A stretch of DNA of 64,000 nucleotides from contig CAYMHU010000016.1 in NCBI GenBank assembly GCA_964390335.1, positions 9,858 to 73,857 on the forward strand, read 5' to 3'. Numbering within the stretch: position 1 is the first letter of the stretch; each line of letters begins with the position of its first letter. Shown here piece after piece: positions 52,172 through 61,476 of the stretch. The notes beneath the pieces were generated by a model. It was given only the letters and a program-made list of their open reading frames with translations. It ran no database searches and was not told where the DNA came from. The translations under genes and the position numbers were made by a program. The DNA comes from Granulosicoccus sp964390335. Its GTDB lineage: Bacteria; Pseudomonadota; Gammaproteobacteria; Granulosicoccales; Granulosicoccaceae.

Positions 52172-53386
52172 TTAGCCAGAAATGTGTTGTCCTTTGCGTG
52201 GCAATTTAAGTGAACACAACAAAGACAGCGATAGCAGCACGCACGCACCCAACAAACATCCAATCAAAGAACCTTGCAGTGTAAGCAAGCCAGACAGTAA
52301 GGTACCCAGCAAGCGTCCGGCGGCATTGGCCATGTAATAGAAACCGACGTCCATCGATGTAGCATTGCTCTCTGCGTAGTGTACTACCAAGAAACTGTGT
52401 AGAGAGGAGTTCACCGCGAACACAGCACCAAACAGAAATAAGCCTGGAATGATGCCAAGGTAAGCCGGTATCGACACAGCATGTGCGACAGCCACCAAAC
52501 CGGTCACAATAAACAATTTTAAAACCCACTTTGTTGCGGCGCTGCCATCACTGCTATTCGCTTGTTTTCCATGTACGATTTTTGGCGCCAACACTTGCAC
52601 ACCACCATACAAAATGATCCAAGTGGCCATAAACGCACCGGTTTTCCAGTGGCTCCATTGCAACGTAGATGCAAAATACACAGGCAGACCGACTACAAAC
52701 CACACATCTCTGGAAGAAAACAGAAATAGTCGAGCCGCACTTAACCAATTTATCTGCTCACTGCGCGAAAAAAGCTGATTAAACTTTGGCTTCGTAGATG
52801 CTTTACCCTGCCCGCTTTCAAGAAACACTAGGCTGACTAGAAGCCCAAACACGACTAATGCAATCATGACCAGAATAGCATTGCGAAATCCAACCAGCGA
52901 TAGCAGTACCGCACCAACAAAAAACCCGACCCCTTTCAGCGTGTTTTTTGAGCCAGTCAGTAATGCAATCCATCTGAATAAAGTTGAATCAGCATCGGCA
53001 GGTACTAACGATTTCATGGAGCTCTTCGCGCTCATTTTATTAAGATCTTTCGCAATCCCTGAAAGCGCCTGGGCCGCCATTACCCAAACAACGCTGAGCA
53101 TATTGTCCGGAACGGTCAACATGGCTAAGGCCACTACTTGCAACAGCAACCCCGCATTCATTAACCTGTTAAGGCCGAAACGCGCACCGGCATAACCGCC
53201 TAATAGATTAGTTACTACACCAAATGCTTCGTAGAGTAGAAAGAGAAAGGCGATTTCGAGTGGGTTATAACCGAGGTTATAAAAATGCAAAACCACCAAC
53301 ATGCGCAACGCGCCGTCGGTAATAGTAAACAGCCAATAGCACAGCGTAACTGAGCCGTACTGTCGTAAGGAGTGCTGTTTATTCAA
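52172..53386 (-). CDS. arsJ: ArsJ, MFS exporter of 1-arseno-3-phosphoglycerate
   Basis: 404 residues, twelve transmembrane helices. YWLFTITDGALRMLVVLHFYNLGY and FLFLLYEAFGVVTNLLGGYAGARFG (first parts) identify ArsJ, which exports the unstable arseno-ester made by its partner GAPDH from arsenate. The partner gene lies 17 bases upstream but is broken. Start is TTG at 53386 with TAGGG upstream. No arsR, arsC or acr3 gene is nearby. Confidence 0.88.
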   Translation of the reverse strand: MNKQHSLRQYGSVTLCYWLFTITDGALRMLVVLHFYNLGYNPLEIAFLFLLYEAFGVVTNLLGGYAGARFGLNRLMNAGLLLQVVALAMLTVPDNMLSVVWVMAAQALSGIAKDLNKMSAKSSMKSLVPADADSTLFRWIALLTGSKNTLKGVGFFVGAVLLSLVGFRNAILVMIALVVFGLLVSLVFLESGQGKASTKPKFNQLFSRSEQINWLSAARLFLFSSRDVWFVVGLPVYFASTLQWSHWKTGAFMATWIILYGGVQVLAPKIVHGKQANSSDGSAATKWVLKLFIVTGLVAVAHAVSIPAYLGIIPGLFLFGAVFAVNSSLHSFLVVHYAESNATSMDVGFYYMANAAGRLLGTLLSGLLTLQGSLIGCLLGACVLLSLSLLCSLKLPRKGQHISG

Positions 53387-53403
53387 ATTCGAGCCCTATT
53401 GGA

Positions 53404-54408
53404 CTATGCATCGCTGCGCGCTACTAACTGCATAAGCTCAACAGTGCGGTTGGCATAGCCCCATTCGTTGTCGTACCACGCGTAGAGTTTTAACTGGGTT
53501 TCGTTAATAACCATGGTTGATAATGCATCAACAATTGTAGAGCGTGGATCGCCACAATAATCAGTTGAAACCAGTGGTCGATGCTCTGCACCGAGTATTC
53601 CGGCCAGATCGCCTTCAGCGGCCTGACTCAGCAGATCGTTGACTTCCTCTGAGGTAGTAGCGCGTGACATCTCGAATACGCAGTCGGTCAAAGATGCATT
53701 GGCCAGGGGAACCCTGACTGCATGACCATTTAACCGACCTTCCAGTTCGGGAAATATCAACGCAATAGCTTTAGCCGAACCGGTAGTAGTCGGAATCAAG
53801 TTTGACCCGCTCGATCGGGCTCTGCGCAAATCGCTACGTGGCTGATCAAGCACCGACTGAGTATTGGTGATGTCGTGAATAGTTGTTATAGAGCCATGCG
53901 TAATGCCAATATTTTCGTGGATAACTTTCACAACAGGCGCAAGGCAATTGGTTGTACAAGAGGCCGCAGTGACTATTTTATATTTGCCGGGTTCGTAAAG
54001 ATGATCGTTCACACCCATCACAACGTTGAGAATATCGGGATCGTTTACTGGCGCGCTAACCACCACTCGCTTTACACCTTGCGTAAGATAAACTTCTAAT
54101 TAATCTTTCTGCCGCATTTTACCTGAGGCTTCTAAAACAACATCACATTGGCTCCAGTCTGTATCGTTGATATCACGATTATTGGTACAGCGTGCTGCAT
54201 GCCTGTCGACGATCAACTTATCATCTTGCGCAACCGCCTCGTGATGCCAGCGACCTTGAATGGAGTCGAAGTTCAACAGATGCGCATGCACATGAGCATC
54301 GCCTGCGGGGTCGTTGATGGCGACCACGGTTAGCTCATTTGTTTCGACTACCGCTCTGAATGCCAGTCTGCCAATTCGACCGAAACCATTGATTCCTATT
54401 TTTATCAT
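53404..54408 (-). pseudogene. ArsJ-associated glyceraldehyde-3-phosphate dehydrogenase interrupted by an in-frame TAA
   Basis: The 335-codon frame is otherwise complete: MIKIGINGFGRIGRL, INDPAGDAHVHAHLLNFDSI, catalytic ASCTTNCLAP, RVPLANASLTDCVF and WYDNEWGYANRT. The codon at 54100-54102 is TAA, between SGKMRQKD and LEVYLTQGVKRVVV, exactly where relatives read straight through (SGKM...LQAYLDQGVKRVVV). One base change would repair it. INDPAGD rather than the glycolytic N-terminal segment and the link to arsJ mark it as the arsenate-detoxification type. It follows dgkA by eight bases. Confidence 0.88.
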
Positions 54409-54416
54409 TAGAATAA

Positions 54417-54776
54417 TTACCCTATCAACGCGCTTACCCAGACAATGAGCACCAACAATAGCGACAACAGCACCGCCGCTGAGCCCGCATCTTTTGCACG
54501 CCCGGATAGTTCATTAAACTCAGATCCGATTCGATCTACAACTAACTCTATCGCGGTATTCAATAACTCTGTAATCATTAGTATCAACAAGACGCCGATC
54601 ATGAGTGCAATTTCCATTGCACTATCACCCAGCCAAAACGCCAGGGGCACCATTATCAGTGCCATCCAACATTCCTGGCGGAACGCAGCTTCAGTAGTGA
54701 ATGTGGACTTCATGCCCGCTAATGAAAAGCGGGTAGCGGCTATTAATCGCTTTAGACCGGTGGCTTCATTTTTCAT
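54417..54776 (-). CDS. dgkA: Diacylglycerol kinase
   Basis: Small inner-membrane kinase recycling diacylglycerol to phosphatidate. 119 residues, three transmembrane helices. EAAFRQE and ELLNTAIELVVDRI are the active-site signatures. ATG at 54776 aligns with the E. coli N-terminus (MKNEATGLKRL); an ATG at 54815 would add 13 residues. It sits between the PAP2 fragment and gapdh. Confidence 0.93.
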   Translation of the reverse strand: MKNEATGLKRLIAATRFSLAGMKSTFTTEAAFRQECWMALIMVPLAFWLGDSAMEIALMIGVLLILMITELLNTAIELVVDRIGSEFNELSGRAKDAGSAAVLLSLLLVLIVWVSALIG

Positions 54777-54825
54777 AAATATATAGCTTGATTCTGACTG
54801 GAGTGCAGACGTCATCTTATCAACT

Positions 54826-55209
54826 TTAAGCAGGGACCGAGATACCGGGCGATTGTGGATGGTTTTCTACCTGTGACCACACTGAAGCTACCAGATTCGA
54901 AAAATAACGATCTGATGCTTCGATAACAGCTTGGAACGATGAAAAACTTTCCTGCGGCCGCGGACGCCTTAACGTGTTTTTCAATACCCAAAACAAGATT
55001 CGTTCTATCGCAAATAGAAAGAGCAGCAACTGCGCGGTAGGATAATGCTTAAACAGCGTAAGCAACCCAATTGCCCCCACCTGGTCATACCCGTCACCAC
55101 TGGTAGAAATCATGCGAACGATCTGCATAAAAGCCTTTCTATCGCGCTGTTTCAGCGACCATAACAGAATGCGTCTGTCGAGACTCAAAACACTGGTAAA
55201 GACACTCAT
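54826..55209 (-). pseudogene. PAP2-family phosphatase, truncated after the first catalytic motif
   Basis: 127 residues. Motif 1 is intact (VLKNTLRRPRP, the KxxxxxxRP pattern) and FQAVIEASDRYF follows. The expected FPSGH and SRxxxxGxH motifs are missing; the frame instead reads an unrelated 20-residue tail and stops. A +1 frame here reads FFESGS, faintly like FPSGH, but then diverges. Probably inactive; undecaprenyl or phosphatidyl phosphatase is the original likely role, fitting dgkA next door. Confidence 0.65.
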
Positions 55210-55337
55210 ACCGAAAGTGTGGTGTATAGATATGACTGAGAGATTAAATTTTAGATAAAAGATCAACTCATTTTGATGAGTCTTGACGGGCTTAAACGGT
55301 CCGCTGCTATTACGTCCTTAGTGTCGAACATGCTTGT

Positions 55338-55713
55338 CTATGTTATATGTTCTGTAACAGAAAGCACATTCCCATCAGGGTCTTGAAACCATGCTACCTG
55401 GGATCCATCGGGCGTTTGCCAAATCCCAAGCTCTTCTTGAGGCAGATTATCGAAACGTTGAAACTCAACACCCTGAGATTCCAGATGTTGCACCACCGTT
55501 TTTATATCGGAGACTGACCAACCCAGCGTTGTATATTGGTGAGCGCGTAAAGACTCAACCTTTTGTACCCTTATAACGGTATCCCCGCACTCGAACACTA
55601 AGGCAAATGGACTGTCCTCTCGAAGCGTTAAGCCAAGACAGTTCGTAAAAGCGTCGTGCTTCATCAGGCTTTGCCGTGCCTATAAACCCAACCATTGTCG
55701 AAGATTTAAGCAA
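55338..55713 (-). pseudogene. VOC (glyoxalase-fold) protein gene with a frameshift near its start
   Basis: From a TTG at 55713 (GGAG upstream) the frame reads LLKSSTMVGFIGTAKPDEARRFYE, the normal N-terminus of this VOC group, but then leaves the family. From about 55643 the family sequence resumes one frame over: NCLGLTLREDSPFALVFE, VIRVQKVESL, LGWSVSDI, DELGIW-like EELGIWQTPDG, WFQDPDGNVLSV. Loss of two bases, probably in an A-run after the FYE codon, explains it. An internal ATG at 55664 opens a 108-residue frame lacking the first strand and a metal-ligand region. Confidence 0.75.
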
Positions 55714-55761
55714 GACTCCGTCTCCGTTGTTATAAGTACGCGCTCAATGAACGCCAGCTGC

Positions 55762-58143
55762 TCATTCCAATGCAACACTATTCACGTTCTGAAAACCACG
55801 CGGCAGTTTCTTTCCGCGTTGGCCGCGATTACCGGCATAGTGTTCTAACTCTGAATACTTAACCGTGGTATGGCGTTTGCCGCTGACAATGCGCAGTTTG
55901 CCTTTAGGAGGCACAACTGCCAATGCCACCATGGATTCTTCACCCGATTTAAATTTCTTGGAAGGCACATTAAATATCTTGTTACCTTTGCCTTTTGCCA
56001 TCTCGGGTAACTCACCCACCGGAAAAGACAACATACTGCCGCCACTATTAATGGATGCCACGATATCGTCGGTTAAGGAATCAACACGCACTGCCGGTAA
56101 CACCGTTGCGCCTGCAGGAACTGAAATGACTGCTTTACCAGCTTTATTACGGCTAACCAAATCGCCCAGCTTTGCGACAAAACCATAACCGGCGCTGGTT
56201 GAAAACAAGTACCGATCTTCATCAGCACCCATCAGTACACTAATAAACCGCGCACCATCAGGTGGCTTGAGCCGACCACTAATAGGTTCGCCCAAACCGC
56301 GCGCAGATGGAAACCCATGCGCTGGCACGCAATACACACGGCCGCTTGAATCCAGAAACATCGCAGTGCCATTAGTTCTGCCCTGCGCTGCACTTTGAAA
56401 TTCATCACCGGCTTTGTAATTCAATGACGTTGGATCAACATCCAATCCTTTGGCTGCACGCACCCAACCGCGTTGCGATAGAACAACGGTAATTGGCTCG
56501 CTTGGGATAAGCTCAGCTTCAGAAATGGCTTGCGCCGCTTCACGCTGCACAATAGGCGATCGCCGCTCATCGCCATAGGTTTCGATATCGGCCGCAAGCT
56601 CTTTTTTAATCAGCGTTTTCATACGACGATCAGAACCCAACGTGGCTTGCAAGGTATCCCGCTCCTGTTCCAGTTCTTCCTGCTCACCGCGTATTTTCAT
56701 TTCCTCTAGCTGAGCAAGGTTACGCAGTTTTAGTTCAAGAATTGCCTCAGCTTGTATATCGCTGATCTTGAACGTTTTCATTAATACCGGTTTTGGTTCT
56801 TCGTGTTTACGAATAATGCGAATGACCTCATCGATATTTAAATACGCAACGAGTAAGCCAGCCAGAATGTGTAAGCGTTTTTCAACTTTATCCAAACGCC
56901 ACTGTAAACGTCGACGTACGGTTTCAAGACGGAAGCTCAACCACTCCTTCAGTATTTTCACCAGGCTTTTAACTTGCGGGCGACCGTCCAGACCGATCAT
57001 GTTCATGTTCACACGGTAGGTGCGCTCAAGATCGGTTGTCGCAAACAGGTGTTGCATTAAGCTATCGACATCGACTCGATTACTGCGCGGAGTAATGACC
57101 AACCGAGTTGGATTTTCGTGATCGGACTCATCTCGCAGGTCCTCTACCATGGGTAGTTTCTTCGCCGTCATCTGAGCAGCTATCTGCTCAAGCACTTTTG
57201 AACCGGAAACCTGATACGGGAGCGCCGTTACGATAATATCGCCGCCTTCTTTTTCAAACACGGCGCGAGCACGTAAACCGCCATGGCCAGTTTCATAAAT
57301 GGTTCGAATATCTTCCGGCGTAGAAATGATTTCTGCATTGGTTGGATAGTCTGGCCCTTTCACATAGGTCAGCAGGTCTTCAAGCTTGGCTTTCGGTTTA
57401 TCCAACAAATGAATACACGCTTTACCAATTTCCACCAAGTTATGAGACGGGATATCGGTTGCCATACCAACCGCAATTCCCGTTGTATTGTTTAGCAGTA
57501 TGTGGGGTAAGCGCGATGGCAATAGCTTCGGCTCTTCGATTGTGCCATCAAAATTTGGCGCCCAATCCACGGTACCTTGTCCTAGCTCTTGTAATAATGA
57601 TTTGGAAAACCGGGTTAACTTAGATTCGGTATAGCGCATGGCTGCGAACGATTTAGGATCGTCCTGAGAGCCCCAGTTACCCTGCCCGTCCACCAATGTA
57701 TAACGGTATGTAAACGGTTGCGCCATTAAAACCATGGCTTCATAACACGCGCTATCACCATGTGGGTGGTACTTACCCAACACATCACCCACCGTTCTGG
57801 CCGACTTTTTATGCTTAGATGTGGCCGACAAACCTAGCTCAGACATCGCATACACTATGCGTCGTTGCACCGGCTTTAAACCATCACCAATGTGCGGCAG
57901 CGCTCTATCAAGAATGACGTACATCGAGTAATCAAGGTACGCTTTTTCCGTGTAATCGCTCAGCGACAGTTCTTCAACGGAAATTTCCCCGAACAGATCG
58001 GGTGTAACCAGCTCTGTGCTGCGTTTGGCAGCAGCACGTTTCTTTGAAGACGACTTTGCCGTCGATTTAGCCGTTGGCTTCGTTTTCTTCTTAGCTACTT
58101 TCTTCGCAGCACTTTTTTTTGATGTAATTTTTTTCTTTGCCAT
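55762..58143 (-). CDS. parC: DNA topoisomerase IV subunit A with a basic Lys/Ala N-terminal tail
   Basis: Decatenates daughter chromosomes with ParE (not in window). 793 residues. Catalytic Tyr in AAMRYTESKL; quinolone region HPHGDSACYEAM with the wild-type Ser and Glu. The core begins near residue 60 (YTEKAYLDYSMYVILDRALP). Before it is an unusual tail of about 43 residues almost wholly Lys, Ala, Ser and Thr, like histone H1 C-termini. ATG at 58143 is the only start giving this frame. An A8 run in the tail could slip. Confidence 0.95.
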   Translation of the reverse strand: MAKKKITSKKSAAKKVAKKKTKPTAKSTAKSSSKKRAAAKRSTELVTPDLFGEISVEELSLSDYTEKAYLDYSMYVILDRALPHIGDGLKPVQRRIVYAMSELGLSATSKHKKSARTVGDVLGKYHPHGDSACYEAMVLMAQPFTYRYTLVDGQGNWGSQDDPKSFAAMRYTESKLTRFSKSLLQELGQGTVDWAPNFDGTIEEPKLLPSRLPHILLNNTTGIAVGMATDIPSHNLVEIGKACIHLLDKPKAKLEDLLTYVKGPDYPTNAEIISTPEDIRTIYETGHGGLRARAVFEKEGGDIIVTALPYQVSGSKVLEQIAAQMTAKKLPMVEDLRDESDHENPTRLVITPRSNRVDVDSLMQHLFATTDLERTYRVNMNMIGLDGRPQVKSLVKILKEWLSFRLETVRRRLQWRLDKVEKRLHILAGLLVAYLNIDEVIRIIRKHEEPKPVLMKTFKISDIQAEAILELKLRNLAQLEEMKIRGEQEELEQERDTLQATLGSDRRMKTLIKKELAADIETYGDERRSPIVQREAAQAISEAELIPSEPITVVLSQRGWVRAAKGLDVDPTSLNYKAGDEFQSAAQGRTNGTAMFLDSSGRVYCVPAHGFPSARGLGEPISGRLKPPDGARFISVLMGADEDRYLFSTSAGYGFVAKLGDLVSRNKAGKAVISVPAGATVLPAVRVDSLTDDIVASINSGGSMLSFPVGELPEMAKGKGNKIFNVPSKKFKSGEESMVALAVVPPKGKLRIVSGKRHTTVKYSELEHYAGNRGQRGKKLPRGFQNVNSVALE

Positions 58144-58208
58144 TGCTTAGATTACAGCCGGGATTTCTATAGAGAAATATGTGAGTTGATTAAAAAGCTC
58201 GTCGCTCA

Positions 58209-59861
58209 TTATGCTTGTAGGTTTCTAAATTTTAGTGCTCGGTTTATAAGACCGTTCGTTGAACTGTCGTGACCGGTTGCCGTATTACCACTACTGATCT
58301 CCGCCGCGATTTTGCTTGCCAATTGTTTACCAAGCTCCACACCCCACTGATCAAACGGGTTTATATCCCAGATGGCCGACTCAACAAACACTTTATGTTC
58401 ATAGAGCGCCACCAGGGCACCTAATGCGCGAGCATCCAAGCGTTGCATCATTATGGTATTGCTGGGTCTGTTACCTGAAAAAGTTCGATGCCCTGCAATC
58501 GCATCGATTTCGTCTGGTGTGGCGCCTTGATCATGCATTTCGACGGTTAGTTCTTCCAGGGTTTTACCCATCATTAAGGCTTCAGATTGTGCAAAGCAAT
58601 TGGCCAACAACAATTCATGGTGATTACCAATTGGGTTCAAACTTTCTATTGGCACAATAAAGTCTGTGGGAATAAGGTGCGTTCCTTGATGCACTAATTG
58701 AAAATAAGCGTGCTGGCCATTGGTTCCGGGTTCACCCCACACAATCGGGCCGGTATCAAACTCAACAGGCTCTCCGTTCACATGCACAGATTTGCCATTA
58801 CTTTCCATTGTCAGTTGCTGCAAATAGGCCGGAAATCGATGCAGGTATTGATCGTAAGGCGCAATCAGATGACTGTGCGCGCCGTGAAAGTTGTTGTACC
58901 AAACCGTGAGCAACGCAAGTGTCACCGGCAGATTTTTATCAAGCGGCGCAGTTCTGAAATGCTCGTCCATGTCGTGCCCGCCTTGCAGAAACTGCTCGAA
59001 GCGTTCGTACCCAACACATAACATAAGCGGTAAGCCAATCGCCGACCATAACGAGTATCGACCACCCACCCAATCCCAAAACTCAAACATGTTTTTAGGG
59101 TCAATACCGAATTCAGACACTTTTTCAATATTTGTTGAAAGCGCCACGAAGTGTTTGGCAACATCCTGTTCGCTTGCGTCAGATTCCAGAAACCATTGCT
59201 TTGCCGAATGGGCGTTGGTTAAGGTTTCTTGAGTAGTGAATGTTTTGGACGCAATAATAAACAGGGTGTTTTCGGGCTTACACTTTTTAAGCGCTTCGGC
59301 TAAATGCGAACCATCCACGTTAGACACAAAGTGCAGATTCAGATGCTCACTGGCAAACGCAGCTAGGGCTTCGCTTGCCATCAACGGTCCAAGATCAGAA
59401 CCACCAATACCAATATTGACCACATTGGTAATTTGATCGCCTTCAAAACCACGCCAATCACCCTCACGTACCTTGTCTGAAAATATGCGTAAACGGGTGA
59501 GTACTGATTCAATACCGGGCATCACATCTTCGCCATTGACCATGACGGGTTTCTTTGAACGGTTGCGTAGCGCTGTGTGTAACGCCGGCCGGCCCTCCGT
59601 TGGGTTTACTACATCGCCGCTGAACATGGCTTCGATTTTTTGCTCTACCTTGCTTTGGGTTGCAAGTGATAACAGCAATTGATGCGTTTTCTCGGAGAGA
59701 TGATTTTTGGAGTAATCCAGAAAAATACCCGCACCGGCAGTTTGAAAACGCTCAAAGCGTTTATCATCAGCCGAAAACAACGCTCTCAACGAATGGTCTT
59801 TGACTTCATTATAGTGTTCGCCCAGAGCCTGCCAAGCTGGCAGTTCAACCGTTTTAGTCAT
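58209..59861 (-). CDS. pgi: Glucose-6-phosphate isomerase
   Basis: Interconverts glucose-6-phosphate and fructose-6-phosphate. 550 residues. Motifs: NVVNIGIGGSDLGPLM, the PGI signature GGRYSLWSAIGLP, catalytic Glu in VDGSHLAEAL/YLQQLTMESNGKS, and the C-terminal signature FDQWGVELGK with Lys. ATG at 59861. Separated from parC by 65 bases on the same strand. Confidence 0.97.
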   Translation of the reverse strand: MTKTVELPAWQALGEHYNEVKDHSLRALFSADDKRFERFQTAGAGIFLDYSKNHLSEKTHQLLLSLATQSKVEQKIEAMFSGDVVNPTEGRPALHTALRNRSKKPVMVNGEDVMPGIESVLTRLRIFSDKVREGDWRGFEGDQITNVVNIGIGGSDLGPLMASEALAAFASEHLNLHFVSNVDGSHLAEALKKCKPENTLFIIASKTFTTQETLTNAHSAKQWFLESDASEQDVAKHFVALSTNIEKVSEFGIDPKNMFEFWDWVGGRYSLWSAIGLPLMLCVGYERFEQFLQGGHDMDEHFRTAPLDKNLPVTLALLTVWYNNFHGAHSHLIAPYDQYLHRFPAYLQQLTMESNGKSVHVNGEPVEFDTGPIVWGEPGTNGQHAYFQLVHQGTHLIPTDFIVPIESLNPIGNHHELLLANCFAQSEALMMGKTLEELTVEMHDQGATPDEIDAIAGHRTFSGNRPSNTIMMQRLDARALGALVALYEHKVFVESAIWDINPFDQWGVELGKQLASKIAAEISSGNTATGHDSSTNGLINRALKFRNLQA

Positions 59862-60027
59862 TTCGAAAAGCTCAAGATTGGTCAGTCAGGAGTCAGCCAT
59901 CGGATGTGCACCGAACAGCTCATAATAGAATTGTAGCTGCTCTGGCACCAAATGGCGTATTCCTGACACGTTGCGTTAACCGCAATCAACATGCGACACT
60001 CATACTCATGACAGTTCTGTACAAATT

Positions 60028-61467
60028 ATGAGCAACTCTATTGCGTTACCGGTGTGGGTCGTTGGTTTACTTGCGGTGTTTGCGACACTGTGGGTTCTAC
60101 AACATTTTTTATTGCCGTCAGCAAAATGGTTTGTTCGACGCCGGGCCAATAGGCTAATTGATGACGTAAACAACAAGCTCGCCTTACGTATTCCGTCGTT
60201 CAAACTAACCCGCCGTGAAGTGCTGATTGATCGACTCGTGTATCACGATCGCGTCATGGAAGCGGTTGATCAAGTGGCCGATGAACAAGGATTACCTCGC
60301 CAGGCTCTGATGCAAGATGTTCAAATATATGCAAAAGAGATTGTTCCGGCGTTCAACGCTTTTTTGTATTTTAAGACAGCGTATTGGCTAGCGCGTCGTG
60401 TGGTGCATGCTTTGTACCGTGTCAGGCTGGGTTTTGCCGACGATGACGCCTTAGCTGAAATCGGCGAGCATAGCAGTGTTGTGTTTGTGATGAATCATCG
60501 CAGCAACATGGATTATATTCTTGCCACCTATTTGGCAGCTGAACGCACTGCTTTATCTTACGCAGTTGGTGAATGGGCGCGAATCTGGCCATTGCAACAA
60601 TTAATACGTTCTATGGGTGGCTATTTTGTGCGACGCGATTCGGGTGACCCGCTGTATCGTCGCGTGTTGGAAGTGTACGTTCAAATGGCCGCCGAAGGTG
60701 GTGTGCCGCAAGCCGTTTTTCCGGAAGGAAGACTATCAAGAGACGGCGTGCTCGGAGCACCCAAGCTTGGGTTGCTTGGTTATCTCGTGCGCGGATTTGA
60801 TCCCGCGTCCGATCGAGACATAACGTTCATTCCAGTCGGTATTAATTATGACCGAGTATTGGAAGATCGAAGTTTATTACGTTACGCAAAGAAATTGCCG
60901 AAGCGTGGTATGGGCTATACCACTGCTAAAACTATCGCGTTTATCTTAAAGAATATTTGGCAGGCGGCAATTGGTAAACGATATCGCTATGGATATGCCT
61001 GTGTAAATTTCGGTGAGCCCGTTTCATTGAAAGAGTGGATTACCGTGAATTCTCCCGAAACATCTGCAAGCAAACCGTTAGAAGATGTGTCTGAATTGGC
61101 AACTGATCTAATGCAACGCATTGGGAATATTACTCCCATTTTACCTGTCGCATTGGTTGCGACAGTGTTTGCCGACGAACCCGAGGCACACTTAAGTGAA
61201 TTCGAATTAAAACACCGAGTTTTTAACCTGCTGCAAGCCTTAAATGATGCAGGCTACCGAGCGTATATACCAAGATCAGACAGAGACTATGCGGTGGCCG
61301 TTGGCGTGCGAATGTTTACCTTGCGCAATGTGTTAATCGAAAAAGATGGCATGTATTCTTTAAATAAGTCGGAGCAGCCGCTACTGGACTACTACGCTAA
61401 TTCGATAAAGCACCTGGTGGTTAGAATTTCGCGAGAAAGCGATCAAGCTATTGATGTGAGTTCATAA
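60028..61467 (+). CDS. PlsB-like glycerol-3-phosphate/1-acyl acyltransferase
   Basis: 479 residues. One N-terminal membrane helix (WVVGLLAVFATLWVLQHFLL). The PlsC/GPAT acyltransferase motif I NHRSNMDY (156-163, HxxxxD) and motif III FPEGRLSRDG (231-240) mark the catalytic block. The C-terminal region resembles the PlsB tail. It probably acylates a glycerophosphate, but is shorter than E. coli PlsB (807). ATG at 60028; divergent from pgi. Confidence 0.85.
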   Translation: MSNSIALPVWVVGLLAVFATLWVLQHFLLPSAKWFVRRRANRLIDDVNNKLALRIPSFKLTRREVLIDRLVYHDRVMEAVDQVADEQGLPRQALMQDVQIYAKEIVPAFNAFLYFKTAYWLARRVVHALYRVRLGFADDDALAEIGEHSSVVFVMNHRSNMDYILATYLAAERTALSYAVGEWARIWPLQQLIRSMGGYFVRRDSGDPLYRRVLEVYVQMAAEGGVPQAVFPEGRLSRDGVLGAPKLGLLGYLVRGFDPASDRDITFIPVGINYDRVLEDRSLLRYAKKLPKRGMGYTTAKTIAFILKNIWQAAIGKRYRYGYACVNFGEPVSLKEWITVNSPETSASKPLEDVSELATDLMQRIGNITPILPVALVATVFADEPEAHLSEFELKHRVFNLLQALNDAGYRAYIPRSDRDYAVAVGVRMFTLRNVLIEKDGMYSLNKSEQPLLDYYANSIKHLVVRISRESDQAIDVSS

Positions 61468-61476
61468 CCACGAAAT

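Noticed and set aside
14528..54102. Reassignment or programmed read-through of TAA
   Set aside because: TAA ends many intact genes here (e.g. ubiG, iolE, rpsA), and only two genes have internal TAA, so individual mutations or errors are far more likely.
55266..55281. ACTCAT-TTTG-ATGAGT inverted repeat upstream of the PAP2 fragment
   Set aside because: Six-bp arms are expected by chance and no function is suggested by position.
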